Below are positions 40,290-49,350 of a stretch of DNA of 64,000 nucleotides, one piece after another. Positions within the stretch are counted from its first letter, which is position 1. Every line of letters starts with the position of its first letter. A program made the translations under genes and the position numbers. The stretch comes from JALOAT01 sp041687015 (GTDB lineage: Bacteria; Pseudomonadota; Gammaproteobacteria; Thiohalomonadales; Thiohalomonadaceae), in assembly GCA_041687015.1 (NCBI GenBank), contig JAWLCT010000006.1:1-64000 (forward strand). Reading direction: 5' to 3'. The notes beneath the pieces are model-generated. The model did not search any database, was not told the DNA's origin, and saw nothing but the letters and a program-made list of their open reading frames with translations.

Positions 40290-41042
40290 ATGGATAACCT
40301 CGATTGCAAGATCCTCGATCCCATTGCCTCCGATGCGTCGATCCGACGCGCTGCCATTGTGGCGGGGCATTACTGCATTTCCCCGGAACTCAGCGACCTC
40401 TCCAACGAGAGCAGTTCCGAGGAAGTGTCTTTTGCCAGCGGTGCGAAACTCCTGCGTTCCCTGCGCGAACAGGGCAAGGACGGACTGCTGGTGCTCTGGC
40501 TCAACGACATCGGCATTCCACAGGAGGAACGGGAACGGCTGCGCATGGAGTACCAGCTGCCCGCAAACTACCGCAACATACTCGACCGCTACGGACTCGC
40601 GGAGAGCGACGTTTCGGTGAGGTTCGAAAGCGCCATGCGCAATAAGGCATCGACCATGCTGCGCAAGCTGGTGAAAAGAAATCCCGACACCTTCCTGGTG
40701 GTCAATCCCGATGACCCTTCCCTGGTACGCTGCATCAACAAGGAGGTTTGCGAGATCAGCGAAACCCAGGGCCGGGTCTACGCCGTACACGGGCCCGACC
40801 AGGAAATCCTCGTGGTGAAGGAAGGCCCCAACCCCAAGTGCAACCTCATCCTGGGTACCTTCCTAAAGCAGGTGGTGAGCGATTACTCGCCGGACATCGT
40901 CGTGAACATCTTCAATGCCATTTACTCCAGCCGCATACGCTTCGGCGTATTCGTGTCGAAATACGTGCTGGGCAACGACACCCCCATGTGCAACTACTTC
41001 GCCGATGGGGACACCGTGACCGAAGCCTTCTGGCGAGTGTAG
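40290..41042 (+). CDS. Protein of unknown function in LysR-linked operon
   Basis: 250 residues with no signal peptide or membrane helix. Notable parts are GAKLLRSLREQGKDGLLVLWLNDIGIP, EYQLPANYRNILDRYGLAESDVSVRFES, NPDTFLVVNPDDPSLVRCINKEVCEISE and FGVFVSKYVLGNDTPMCNYFADGDTVTE. Cysteines near 10, 29, 147, 153, 184 and 235 are scattered. I do not recognise a family; parts look mixed alpha/beta. GGAGGG precedes the ATG by about 6 nt. It is first of three genes transcribed away from the LysR gene and directly precedes a racemase-like gene, so it may act on an amino-acid-like substrate. Confidence 0.7.
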   Translation: MDNLDCKILDPIASDASIRRAAIVAGHYCISPELSDLSNESSSEEVSFASGAKLLRSLREQGKDGLLVLWLNDIGIPQEERERLRMEYQLPANYRNILDRYGLAESDVSVRFESAMRNKASTMLRKLVKRNPDTFLVVNPDDPSLVRCINKEVCEISETQGRVYAVHGPDQEILVVKEGPNPKCNLILGTFLKQVVSDYSPDIVVNIFNAIYSSRIRFGVFVSKYVLGNDTPMCNYFADGDTVTEAFWRV

Positions 41043-41050
41043 GCGGAGGT

Positions 41051-41827
41051 ATGACCGTGCACGTCAGGGAATGTCCGGCGCCGCATTTTCTTTCCACGCG
41101 CAAGCGCATAGGCATCATCGCCGGTGCCGGCCCCGAGGCCGGCATCGATTTGTGGAAGAAGATCCTTGAAGCCAACAAAGCCTGTCTTGGCGACCGCTTC
41201 AGCGGCGATCTGGACGCGCCTGACGTGACGGTCCTTTCAGTCCCCGAATTGGGGCTGGCCATGGATCTCAGGGAAAACGAAGAGCAACTGTGGTGCGTAC
41301 TGCGGGACGCGATACTCGCCATGGATGCTGCGGGGGTGGATTTGTTCTGCATCGCCTGCAACGTGCTTCACTACTATGCCGACCGGATCGCGGCCCTGAA
41401 TACACGGGCGCGCTTCATTTCCATCGTGGACAGCGCGCGCGACCATCTCAAAAAGCAGGAAGTTCGTCAGGCGGCGCTGCTCTCCATCAGTCGCGTCATG
41501 GCCTTGGATGAGTGGTCCCCTTACGCACCGCTGGCCGACCATGTCACCCTTGAAACCCCGGCGGACACGGCGGCCCTGGACGACATCATTCGCAGCATCA
41601 AGCGGGATGGCGCGCAGAGCGCCGAGGTTTTCGTCAACTTCTCCCGGGTGCTGGACTCCCTCGGCTCACAGGTCATACTGCTCGCCTGCACCGAGCTGCC
41701 CCTGGTGCCGGTCGCCCCCCGGGACAAGCGCCTGGTGGACGTGACCGCCCTGCTGGCAGAAACGATGGTGCGTGAATCCCTGAAGGACGGTGAGCCCTGG
41801 GTTCAACAACAAATGACGAGGAGTTGA
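41051..41827 (+). CDS. Aspartate/glutamate racemase-family protein
   Basis: 258 residues. RIGIIAGAGPEAGIDLWKKI is the conserved opening of Asp/Glu racemases. The two catalytic cysteines are present as FCIACNVLHYY (about residue 102) and LLACTELPLVP (about 216). The family racemises L- and D-Asp or Glu without a cofactor, but related proteins have other racemase or decarboxylase roles. The ATG at 41051 follows GGCGGAGG closely. It is second in the LysR-linked operon. The substrate cannot be told from sequence. Confidence 0.85.
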   Translation: MTVHVRECPAPHFLSTRKRIGIIAGAGPEAGIDLWKKILEANKACLGDRFSGDLDAPDVTVLSVPELGLAMDLRENEEQLWCVLRDAILAMDAAGVDLFCIACNVLHYYADRIAALNTRARFISIVDSARDHLKKQEVRQAALLSISRVMALDEWSPYAPLADHVTLETPADTAALDDIIRSIKRDGAQSAEVFVNFSRVLDSLGSQVILLACTELPLVPVAPRDKRLVDVTALLAETMVRESLKDGEPWVQQQMTRS

Positions 41828-41828
41828 G

Positions 41829-42332
41829 ATGGAGTTTCTGCTGGTTTCGTTCGTCGGTGGCCTGGTGGGTTCGTGGTGGATGGACCTGGTCGACGACTGG
41901 AACAAGCGTTTGACGGGTATTCACAGCGGCGTCACGGCGCCACTCATCGGGCGTTGGGTGCTCGGCTGGCGCCGCCTGCGGTTTGCTTACCCCGACATCA
42001 CTCAGGCGGATCCGCTTGAGGGCGAAGCGCGGGCCGGCGTGGTGTTTCATTACCTCGTGGGCGGCGGCACGGTGGCGCTCGCCTATCCGGCGTTTTTCAT
42101 GATCACAGGCATCACGCCGCCATCGAGCCATATCCTGCCTGCCGTGTTTTACGGTTTCGTCACGTCACTGCTGCCCTGGTTCATCCTCTTCCCTGCGTTC
42201 GGCTGGGGTGTGCTGGCCAGGCGCCCCATGGAAGGCACCCGTCCGGTGGTCGCGAGCATCATCACCCACATTCCCTACGGGCTGGGCATTGGCGTTTCCC
42301 TGGATGTGTTCGCGCGCGTGACAGCGGGCTGA
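41829..42332 (+). CDS. DUF2938-like membrane protein
   Basis: 167 residues with four to five hydrophobic segments: residues 3-20, about 78-95, about 99-122 and the C-terminal part. Features such as SGVTAPLIGRWVLGW, AGVVFHYLVGGGTVALAYPAFF and ITHIPYGLGIGVSLDV match DUF2938 (integral membrane proteins of unknown function) as far as I remember. The start follows the racemase stop by one nucleotide (TGAGATG), which indicates coupling. As last gene of a LysR operon it may be an exporter or a signalling partner. Confidence 0.75.
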   Translation: MEFLLVSFVGGLVGSWWMDLVDDWNKRLTGIHSGVTAPLIGRWVLGWRRLRFAYPDITQADPLEGEARAGVVFHYLVGGGTVALAYPAFFMITGITPPSSHILPAVFYGFVTSLLPWFILFPAFGWGVLARRPMEGTRPVVASIITHIPYGLGIGVSLDVFARVTAG

Positions 42333-42410
42333 CGCCCCCGTCACGCACGCGAAACCACCGCCCCACGCGAAGCGCCTGTGTGGCGCTCGCGTGGCGGCAG
42401 CATTGCAGCC

Positions 42411-43073
42411 TCAAACCGCTTCGCCCAGCACCATGGTTCGATAACCGACCAGATCCGCGATGCTGAGTACCGGCATCCGCTGGCGTTCGGCGAAGGCCAC
42501 CACCTCGGGCAGACGTGCCATGCTGCCATCAGGATTGGTCAGTTCGCACAGCACACCGGCAGGCCGCAACCCGGCCAGCCGCATGAGGTCGATGGTCCCC
42601 TCAGTGTGCCCGCGCCGTGTCAGCACGCCGCCCGGCTGCGCCCGTAGCGGAAACACATGGCCGGGCCGGGCGAGGTCGTCGGGCGAGCACTCGTCCGCGA
42701 TGGCCGTGCGGATCGTGGTCACCCGATCGGCAGCAGACACCCCGGTGGTCACACCGGCTCTCGCCTCGATGGACACCGTGAATGCCGTGCCGTTACGGCT
42801 GGTGTTGTCACTGACCATCATGGGTAAGCGCAGCCGCCGTACCGTCTCGTCGCTAAGACACAGGCATACGATGCCGCTGCATTCGCGGATCATCATGGCC
42901 ATCTGCTCCGTGGTGATGGTCTCGGCGGAAAACACGAGATCACCTTCGTTCTCGCGGTCTTCATCATCCACAAGCAGTACGCCCTGGCCGCTTTGCAAGG
43001 CCTCGATGGCGGACGTGACGCGGGTGCAGGCGTCGCCAAAACGCGACAGGAAAGATGGACTGGTCTGATTCAT
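42411..43073 (-). CDS. ribB: 3,4-dihydroxy-2-butanone 4-phosphate synthase
   Basis: 220 residues. Converts ribulose 5-phosphate to the four-carbon precursor of riboflavin. The active-site loop DDEDRENEGDLVFSAE, the motif NTSRNGTAFTVSIEARAGVTTGVSAADR and the metal-binding HTEGTIDLMRLAG are all intact. There is no GTP cyclohydrolase II domain, so this is a stand-alone RibB, not a RibBA fusion. The start at 43073 follows AGGAG. The gene lies downstream of a full FMN riboswitch, so it is repressed when FMN is plentiful. FMN/FAD demand here includes SQR. Confidence 0.95.
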   Translation of the reverse strand: MNQTSPSFLSRFGDACTRVTSAIEALQSGQGVLLVDDEDRENEGDLVFSAETITTEQMAMMIRECSGIVCLCLSDETVRRLRLPMMVSDNTSRNGTAFTVSIEARAGVTTGVSAADRVTTIRTAIADECSPDDLARPGHVFPLRAQPGGVLTRRGHTEGTIDLMRLAGLRPAGVLCELTNPDGSMARLPEVVAFAERQRMPVLSIADLVGYRTMVLGEAV

Positions 43074-43179
43074 GGATCGCTCCTCTCGAGTTCCAGAATC
43101 AGGGCGTGAAGGGATGTGCCGGCGGAACCGGCAAAACAGGCGCAACGGAGCCCGCGCGAAAGCCGGCGCTCGCGGAATG

Positions 43180-43322
43180 CCTTATTCTCTCCCATCCGGA
43201 CTGTCACCGTCGGCTCCGGCTTCTCACCGGATCTGCTGACCCTGCAGTGCAGGCGCTCGCGGGCTCTTCCGCTGACGCGGAAATACCGCCGGTAGGGAAT
43301 TTCACCCTGCCCTGAGAATAAG
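43180..43322 (-). promoter_or_regulatory. FMN riboswitch (RFN element)
   Basis: On the reverse strand it starts TTATTCTCAGGGCAGGGTGAAATTCCC, continues ACCGGCGGTA and GCGAGCGC, has AAGCCGGAGCCGACGGT and CAGTCCGGATG, and ends GAGAGAATAAG. These are the conserved blocks of the RFN element, closed by the P1 helix TTATTCTC/GAGAATAA. It is located about 107 nt upstream of ribB. Confidence 0.95.
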
Positions 43323-43471
43323 TGGTTGGTCTGCTCCGTTCGGAGCGGCACCAGATTACCCCATGGCAGAGACGAATCAAACCCGGCTTTGTTCACCTTG
43401 GCGGTGCACGCCCTCGCCAGCCGACGTAACATGACCGCGCGGCCCGCGCCCACCTTTTGCAAGGACACTCG

Positions 43472-43891
43472 ATGGACATCGCACTCGCCACCACCGATCA
43501 AGACATCCTCGCCGCGTATCCGGTCATGCGGGAACTTCGTCCGCACATTGCGCAGGAGGAATTCGTGCAGCGGGTAAGAACCCAGGAGTCCGCCGGATAT
43601 CGGCTGGCCGTCCGCCGCACCGCGGAAGGGCCCGTGGCCGTGGCGGGATTCCGTATTGGCGAGAATCTGGCCTGGGGTCGCCACTTGTATGTCGACGATC
43701 TGGTCACCCATCCCCGCCACCGTTCGCAAGGCCACGGTACCGCGTTGCTGAACTGGCTGCGCGAGCACGCCCTGACACAGGGTTGCGCACAGGTTCATCT
43801 GGACTCCGGAATGCAGCGCAAGGACGCCCACAGGTTTTACGAACGTGAAGGGATGGTGAAGGCGAGCTTTCATTTCTCTCAACGGCTCTGA
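43472..43891 (+). CDS. GNAT-family N-acetyltransferase
   Basis: 139 residues. The acetyl-CoA binding region is LYVDDLVTHPRHRSQGHGTALLNWLREHA, with the R/Q-x-x-G-x-G/A loop (RSQGHGTAL). The C-terminal motif AHRFYEREGM is typical of GNATs. The N-terminus (DQDILAAYPVMRELRPH) resembles proteins with the small-molecule substrate site at one side. AAGGA precedes ATG at 43472. The substrate is unknown. It is 14 nt upstream of a second GNAT and may be co-transcribed with it. Confidence 0.87.
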   Translation: MDIALATTDQDILAAYPVMRELRPHIAQEEFVQRVRTQESAGYRLAVRRTAEGPVAVAGFRIGENLAWGRHLYVDDLVTHPRHRSQGHGTALLNWLREHALTQGCAQVHLDSGMQRKDAHRFYEREGMVKASFHFSQRL

Positions 43892-43904
43892 AACGGTCAC
43901 TGCC

Positions 43905-44378
43905 GTGCCGGCCCGGACGACAGCTTTGCACATCCGCCCCTATACGCCTGACGATCTCCAGTGCGTGGTGGAGGTGTTTTTTCGTGCCGTCCATCAATCG
44001 GCCGACCGTGACTATTCCCCTGCCCAACTGACCGCCTGGGCACCGCCTGCACCCGACCTTGGTGCCTGGGCCCGGCGGCTTGACAGCGGTGGCGTGTTCA
44101 TTGGCGAGTGCGCCGGCCGGCGGGTGGGATTCGCCCGCGTGGACCACGCAGGCCTCATTGACCTGCTGTTTGTCGATCCGGCGTTCCAGCGCCGCGGTGT
44201 GGCGGGCGCCCTGCTCGAACAGATGCTGGCGTGGTCGTCGGCACGTGAACTCAGGGCCCACGTGAGTCTCACCGCGCGGCGTTTTTTCGAGAACAAGGGC
44301 TTCTCGGTGGTGGCCGAGCGGCAGGCGGCACGTGGCGACCAGTCGCTGCGCTATCTCGAAATGGCGTTGCGCCGCTGA
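43905..44378 (+). CDS. GNAT-family N-acetyltransferase
   Basis: 157 residues from a GTG start (an inner TTG at 43926 is also possible). LHIRPYTPDDLQCVVEVFFRAVHQSADRDYSPAQLTAWAP is the opening of the YafP-like GNAT group. FVDPAFQRRGVAGALLEQML is the acetyl-CoA loop, and RRFFENKGFSVVAERQ is the C-terminal element. The start codon has no strong ribosome binding site, consistent with translational coupling to the upstream GNAT gene. The substrate is unknown. Confidence 0.83.
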   Translation: MPARTTALHIRPYTPDDLQCVVEVFFRAVHQSADRDYSPAQLTAWAPPAPDLGAWARRLDSGGVFIGECAGRRVGFARVDHAGLIDLLFVDPAFQRRGVAGALLEQMLAWSSARELRAHVSLTARRFFENKGFSVVAERQAARGDQSLRYLEMALRR

Positions 44379-44454
44379 TGCGCCAATCGAGTGCTGGCGC
44401 ACGGTCGTCAGCGCCGCGTTTGTTACAATGCCCGGAAAACCGCCGGAGGAGCCA

Positions 44455-45543
44455 ATGAAAACAACAACATCGTTCCTGATCCTGGCCATGGCCGCCAGTC
44501 TCGCCGGATGTGGTGTGCCCAAGGTGGCCATGTACCGTGGGGGACCGGCACATACAGGCGTGTACGAGGCGGAGGGCGTGCAACAATTGCGCGCCGTACA
44601 TTGGAAGTTCAAGACCGGAGCCCCCGTGAACACGTCACCGACGGTACTTGGCGACGTGGCCTACGTCGGAAACAAGGCAGGTTATGTTTACGCCGTGACG
44701 ACACAAGACGGGCGTGAACGCTGGCGCTTCAAAGCGGGCAAGGAAATCGGTGGCGCGCCCGTCGTCACAGAGACCCGTGTGTTTGTGAGCAGCCATGACG
44801 GTCACCTCTACGGCCTCGACGCCAACACCGGTCAGACCGTGTGGGACTTCCAGGCTGAGGCCGCGCTTACCACCGCGCCGGTGCTGGACAGCGACCGCCT
44901 TTACGTGGGAGGCGCTGACGGCCACCTGTATGCGGTGGATGCCAACAGCGGGCGCGAGCACTGGCGCATTCGTATCACGGGCGCCATCTACGCCTCACCG
45001 GCGGTCCACGCCGGCATGGTCATTTTCGGTGCCGACGACGGCTATCTGTACGCCGTGCGGACTTCGGACGGAATGGAGCGCTGGCGCTTCCGCAGCAAGC
45101 AGCCGATCCAGGCCGCTCCCGCCGTGAACGACAGGATGGTGCTGGTGGGTAGTCGCGATTACTCCATCTATGGCGTGGACATCAACACCGGCCAGACGCT
45201 TTGGCGCCACCAGGTCAACGGTGCCATCCACAGCGCTCCCGCACTAATGGGCAACCAAGCGGTATTCGGTGCCCATGACGGTTACGTCTATGCAGTAGCC
45301 CTGGATTCCGGCAACGAGCAGTGGAAGTTCCGCACCCGCGACTGGGTGGGAGCCGCGCCGGCGGTGGCAAACGGGCTGGTCTACGCCGGCAGTTACGACC
45401 ATCACGTCTATGCCCTGAACCTGCAGGATGGCACGGCGCGCTGGAACTTCCGCACTGATGGCCCGGTTGTGGCCGCACCGGTGGTGGCAGGCGAATTCGT
45501 CTATTTCAGCAGCATGGACGGGTATCTCTACGCGGTGAAATGA
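44455..45543 (+). CDS. PQQ-repeat beta-propeller lipoprotein (BamB-like)
   Basis: 362 residues. A lipoprotein signal peptide ends in the lipobox SLAGC (C19 or nearby). The rest is a beta-propeller made of about seven PQQ-type repeats of roughly 40 residues. Each has the pattern YAVxxxxGxxxWxFxx...APAVxxxxVxxGxxDGxxYAV (for example GHLYAVDANSGREHWRI and GYVYAVALDSGNEQWKF). BamB is one member; this protein is shorter and not beside der/hisS, so it need not be the BAM subunit. Outer-membrane lipoprotein with a scaffold role is inferred. GGAGGAG precedes the ATG. Confidence 0.88.
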   Translation: MKTTTSFLILAMAASLAGCGVPKVAMYRGGPAHTGVYEAEGVQQLRAVHWKFKTGAPVNTSPTVLGDVAYVGNKAGYVYAVTTQDGRERWRFKAGKEIGGAPVVTETRVFVSSHDGHLYGLDANTGQTVWDFQAEAALTTAPVLDSDRLYVGGADGHLYAVDANSGREHWRIRITGAIYASPAVHAGMVIFGADDGYLYAVRTSDGMERWRFRSKQPIQAAPAVNDRMVLVGSRDYSIYGVDINTGQTLWRHQVNGAIHSAPALMGNQAVFGAHDGYVYAVALDSGNEQWKFRTRDWVGAAPAVANGLVYAGSYDHHVYALNLQDGTARWNFRTDGPVVAAPVVAGEFVYFSSMDGYLYAVK

Positions 45544-45643
45544 GGCCGCTGCGAGCGACACGGGTGTCTCGGGGGCGCCCGTGTTCGTTCCGCGTGAACG
45601 GCGGGAGTGGTCTCAGGCGGGGCTGGGTTCCGGGTACCTGGGT

Positions 45644-46087
45644 TATCGCGGCCTGAGGCCGCCGCTCCTACAGCGGTGTCAGGCATTCTGTTCTCGCGAC
45701 GAATCCGTCGTGGTGCTGCATCCCATCGCCGCAAACATCAAGGCTCCGTTCAATGCGTAGGAGCGGCCTCAGGCCGCGATAGGTCATGGCACCGGGTTAT
45801 CGCGGCCTGAGGCCGCTCCTACAGCGGTGTCAGGCATTCTGTTCTCGCGACGAATCCGTCGTGGTGCTGCATTCCCATCGCCGCAAACATCAAGGTTCCG
45901 TTCAATGCGTAGGAGCGGCCTCCGGCCGCGATAGGTCGTCGCGCCGGGTTATCATCGCTGCCTGAGGCCGCTCCTACAGCGGTGTCATGCATTCTGTTCT
46001 CGCGACGAATCCGTCGTGGTGCTGCATTCCCATCGCCGCAAACATCAAGGCTCCGTTTAATGCGTAGGAGCTGGCGCGCGTGTGGCG
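45644..46087. repeat. Three tandem REPIN-like elements
   Basis: Units start at 45644, 45798 and about 45950, a period of 152-154 bp. Units 1 and 2 begin TATCGCGGCCTGAGGCCGC followed by TCCTAC and end with the inverted version GTAGGAGCGGCC...GGCCGCGATA, which makes a pair of inverted REP sequences around a near-identical core of about 90 bp. The third unit has a degenerate right end. The REP sequence resembles the GTAGGAGC(G)GGCC type known from Pseudomonas. No RAYT transposase gene is in the window. Confidence 0.85.
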
Positions 46088-46340
46088 CGTAAGACGATGT
46101 CTACAACGCTACGGGTATTTCCAAAGCGGGCGATTTCCGTGAGAAGAATACATTGTTGCATTGCGGCCATAGCACAAAATATCGAGGTCCATCTGTCGAA
46201 GCCTGCTACGGCACATGCAGGTTTCTGCGAAGGCAGCAATCCGCTGATACCCACGCGCTGTTCACCTGCACCGACTACCGGGTGGGATGGAACTCCCTCC
46301 TTATGCGCGCGTTCCAACCTGACGCAGCGTTGGAGAACCC
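46088..46340. other. Non-coding stretch before the HD-GYP gene
   Basis: No supported gene. Short frames on both strands have no recognisable protein features. The segment presumably carries the promoter of the HD-GYP gene; the only AT-rich parts are around 46131-46190. Confidence 0.45.
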
Positions 46341-49271
46341 ATGTTGACCGGTCGGCCCGTTCAAGACACCGCCGAGGCAGTTCTGTGGCGGAATTTCAGT
46401 GAAACACTCGCGGCCTGTACAAAGCAGGTCGATGGGTTTCACCTGACACTCCAGACGGCTCTGAAGCTCGGCGCCGCCAAGGGTGCCATTTGCATCGCCG
46501 ATCCCGCACTGGGGGGAAAGCTGGTGGTACGCTTGTCTGCCGGGTTCGAAGGGGCCAGCAACAAGGTCCTTTCGGCCAGCGCGCCCGGCCGCACGGCGGC
46601 AATGGAAGCCCACGCGCAGAACAAGGTCCTGGTGGTCCCCGATTTCACCAGCGTCGAGTACAGCCCCACGGATTTGGAGGCGCGTCTGGCAATCACCGGC
46701 GCGGCCTACTTTCCCATCGCTTCCGAAGGTCAGGGCCCGCTCGGCCTGCTCATCGCCGTGCCGTCACCCGATACCGCCTTCGAGCACACCGCATTGGGAA
46801 TGCTCGAGCAGATCGCCGCCACCCTCGGAAAGAACCTGGCCCGCCTTTCGGCCGGCAAGCCGTTTGCACTTACCCTTCCCGCGGAAACGCATGAATTGCC
46901 ACCGGGATTGTTCGAGGCCTTTCGCCAGTGCCTGAACACACCCAATATTGACGAACTGTCCGCCATGACGCTGGAGCAGTGCCGTCGGTTTACGGACAGC
47001 GAATTCGGTTTCGTGGGCTATCTGGAGCCTGCCACCGGATTTCTCATCTGCCCCACCATGACCCGGGACATCTTCGCCCAGTGCAAGGTGGAAGGAAAAA
47101 CCGTGGTGTTCGAAAAGGCAGGCGGACTGGGCGGCTGGGTGCTTGATCAGAGGGCCCCGTTGGTCACCAACGATCCGGCCGCCCATCCCGCGAGCGTGGG
47201 CACGCCGCCCGGTCATCTGCCGATACGCAAATTCATGGGCGTGCCGTGTTTTTCACAGTCCCGGATCATGGGCATGATCGCCTTGGCCAACAAGGACAGT
47301 GACTACACCGAGCACGATCTCCGCATCGTCACGGCATTCGCCGACATCTATGCCGCAGCCGTCGCGCGGTTCTTGTCCGAGCAGGAGCTCACCGCATCCC
47401 GCAACCGCTTGTCCTCCTTGTACAACGATGCGCCGTGCGGGTACGACACCCTGGCCCCCGACGGCACCATCATCGAAGCCAACGACACCGCCCTGAAAAT
47501 GCTCGGCCACGAGCCGGGCGAGGTGATCGGTCGCCTCAACATCACCACCCTGCTCACCAGCACGGGCAAAAACCTGCTGGCCGACCAGCTCAGGGAGATT
47601 GGCAAAGGCAACCCCGTTGCACCGGTAGAACTGCATCTTCGGCGTCCCGACGGGACACGTCTGCCCGTGCTGCATTCGGTAAGCGCCAATCATGATGAAC
47701 GCGGATTTCTCCGCGACATCCGCTGCACCCTGGTCGATCTCAGCCTGCGCAAGGTCCTGCGCCAGACCCGCGACTATCTCGAGACCCTGTTCAACTATTC
47801 AGCATCGCCCATTGTGGTGTGGGATGCGCATGGAAACATCACGCGATTCAACCGGGCTGTGGAGCGCCTGAGCGGCTACCGCTATGCGGACGTCGTCGGT
47901 CGCCCCCTCGGTATGCTGTTTCCGGAAGACGAGCGCGAGAACCTGCTGGCGAAACTCGAAATGACCAACAGCGGCATTCAACTGAATTCCGCCGAATTAC
48001 CCCTACGCACGGCGGACGGGCGTCGCAGGACCATTCTGTGGAATTCCTCGAATCTTTATTCTGAAGACGGCAGCGAACTGCTCGCCACCGTGGTACTCGG
48101 TGTCGACATCACCGAGCGAAAAGCCTACGAGCTCGCCTTGCGCAAGACCAACCGTGCGCTGAAAACCCTCAGCCGCGGCAACGAGGCTTTGGTGCATGCC
48201 AGCAGCGAGACCGAACTGCTGGACCGGGTGTGTCAGATCCTGGTCGAGGAAGGCGACTACCGCCTGGCCTGGATCGGCTATCTCGAGGGCGACGCACAGG
48301 ACCCGGTACACGTCGTGTCCCATGCCGGGGCCGGAATTGATTGCCTGAACGCCACGAAGACAGACCCGGGCGACGGTCTCCCCGACCAGGATCCCGTGCA
48401 AACGGCGTTGCGCACCGGGTTGGCCCAGGTATTCCGGGATGCGGCTGACTGTTGGCCCGCGGGCGGCGACACGCCTCAGGATCATCACTCGCACGCCGCC
48501 TTTCCCCTGAAGCACGGTGACCATATCCTCGGTGTGCTTGCGCTGTATGGGTCGCAGTCCAACCGTTTCGACAAGGATGAGATGCGCTTGCTGAACGAGC
48601 TCGTCAACGATCTCGCCTTCGGCATCGTCACCCTTCGCACCGAGGCCGAACGCAGGAAACTGGAGAAGGAACGCGAACACAATCTCCAGCACCTGAAGGA
48701 AAGCATGGAAGCGACCATCCAGGCCATCGCTGCCACCATCGAAAAACGCGACCCCTATACGGCGGGCCACCAGCAGCGCGTCGCCCGGCTTGCCGTGGCC
48801 GTCGCGACCGAAATGGGACTTCCGCCGGATCAGATCGAGGGCATTCATTTCGGTGGGTTGATCCACGACATCGGCAAGATTTCCGTGCCCGCCGAGATTC
48901 TCAGCAAGCCGGGGGCACTCGCCCCGGTGGAATTTCAGATCATCAAGGCCCACGTGGAGGTGGGCCGGGAAATCCTGGCGGGCGTCCGGTTCCCATGGCC
49001 CATCATCGACATGGTCTACGAGCATCACGAACGCATGGACGGCTCCGGCTATCCGAGAGGACTGACGCGTGATCAGATTCGCCTCGAAGCGCGCATCATC
49101 GGCGTTGCCGACGTGGTGGAAGCGATGTCATCGTTCCGCCCCTACCGCCCCGCGCTGGGCATCGAAAAGGCCATGGACGAGATCACCAGGAACAGTGGCC
49201 GACTCTACGACCCCGACGCCGTTGCGGCCTGCCTGACGGTGCTGCGCAGCGGATTCAGCTTCGATGCCTGA
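46341..49271 (+). CDS. Cyclic-di-GMP phosphodiesterase, GAF-GAF-PAS-PAS-GAF-HD-GYP
   Basis: 976 residues, no membrane helix, so cytoplasmic. Tandem sensor domains: GAF (about 30-165), a GAF resembling the SpoIIE/GAF type (about 190-345), PAS (360-475), PAS (485-600), and GAF (610-770). The HD-GYP domain is C-terminal (about 785-976). Catalytic motifs are intact: YTAGHQQRVARLA, HDIGKI, EHHERMDGSGYPRGL (the HHE and GYP motifs) and ADVVEAMSSFRPY. It should break down c-di-GMP to GMP. It is convergent with the GGDEF-EAL gene at 49351 and separated from it by about 80 nt with a T-rich stretch. Confidence 0.93.
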   Translation: MLTGRPVQDTAEAVLWRNFSETLAACTKQVDGFHLTLQTALKLGAAKGAICIADPALGGKLVVRLSAGFEGASNKVLSASAPGRTAAMEAHAQNKVLVVPDFTSVEYSPTDLEARLAITGAAYFPIASEGQGPLGLLIAVPSPDTAFEHTALGMLEQIAATLGKNLARLSAGKPFALTLPAETHELPPGLFEAFRQCLNTPNIDELSAMTLEQCRRFTDSEFGFVGYLEPATGFLICPTMTRDIFAQCKVEGKTVVFEKAGGLGGWVLDQRAPLVTNDPAAHPASVGTPPGHLPIRKFMGVPCFSQSRIMGMIALANKDSDYTEHDLRIVTAFADIYAAAVARFLSEQELTASRNRLSSLYNDAPCGYDTLAPDGTIIEANDTALKMLGHEPGEVIGRLNITTLLTSTGKNLLADQLREIGKGNPVAPVELHLRRPDGTRLPVLHSVSANHDERGFLRDIRCTLVDLSLRKVLRQTRDYLETLFNYSASPIVVWDAHGNITRFNRAVERLSGYRYADVVGRPLGMLFPEDERENLLAKLEMTNSGIQLNSAELPLRTADGRRRTILWNSSNLYSEDGSELLATVVLGVDITERKAYELALRKTNRALKTLSRGNEALVHASSETELLDRVCQILVEEGDYRLAWIGYLEGDAQDPVHVVSHAGAGIDCLNATKTDPGDGLPDQDPVQTALRTGLAQVFRDAADCWPAGGDTPQDHHSHAAFPLKHGDHILGVLALYGSQSNRFDKDEMRLLNELVNDLAFGIVTLRTEAERRKLEKEREHNLQHLKESMEATIQAIAATIEKRDPYTAGHQQRVARLAVAVATEMGLPPDQIEGIHFGGLIHDIGKISVPAEILSKPGALAPVEFQIIKAHVEVGREILAGVRFPWPIIDMVYEHHERMDGSGYPRGLTRDQIRLEARIIGVADVVEAMSSFRPYRPALGIEKAMDEITRNSGRLYDPDAVAACLTVLRSGFSFDA

Positions 49272-49350
49272 GGTTCCGCCCGCTTCCTTTCCAACCGGCG
49301 CCGGGGCCGTTCTTTTTTGAACGGTGGCCCCACCAAACAAAACGCCATCT

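Noticed and set aside
45644..46087. Possible CRISPR array
   Set aside because: Repeat units are over 130 bp, the 'spacers' are nearly the same, and units have inverted REP ends; this is a REPIN-like array.
46057..46317. 86-codon reverse frame after the REPIN array
   Set aside because: Runs into repeat DNA, weak composition and no ribosome binding site.
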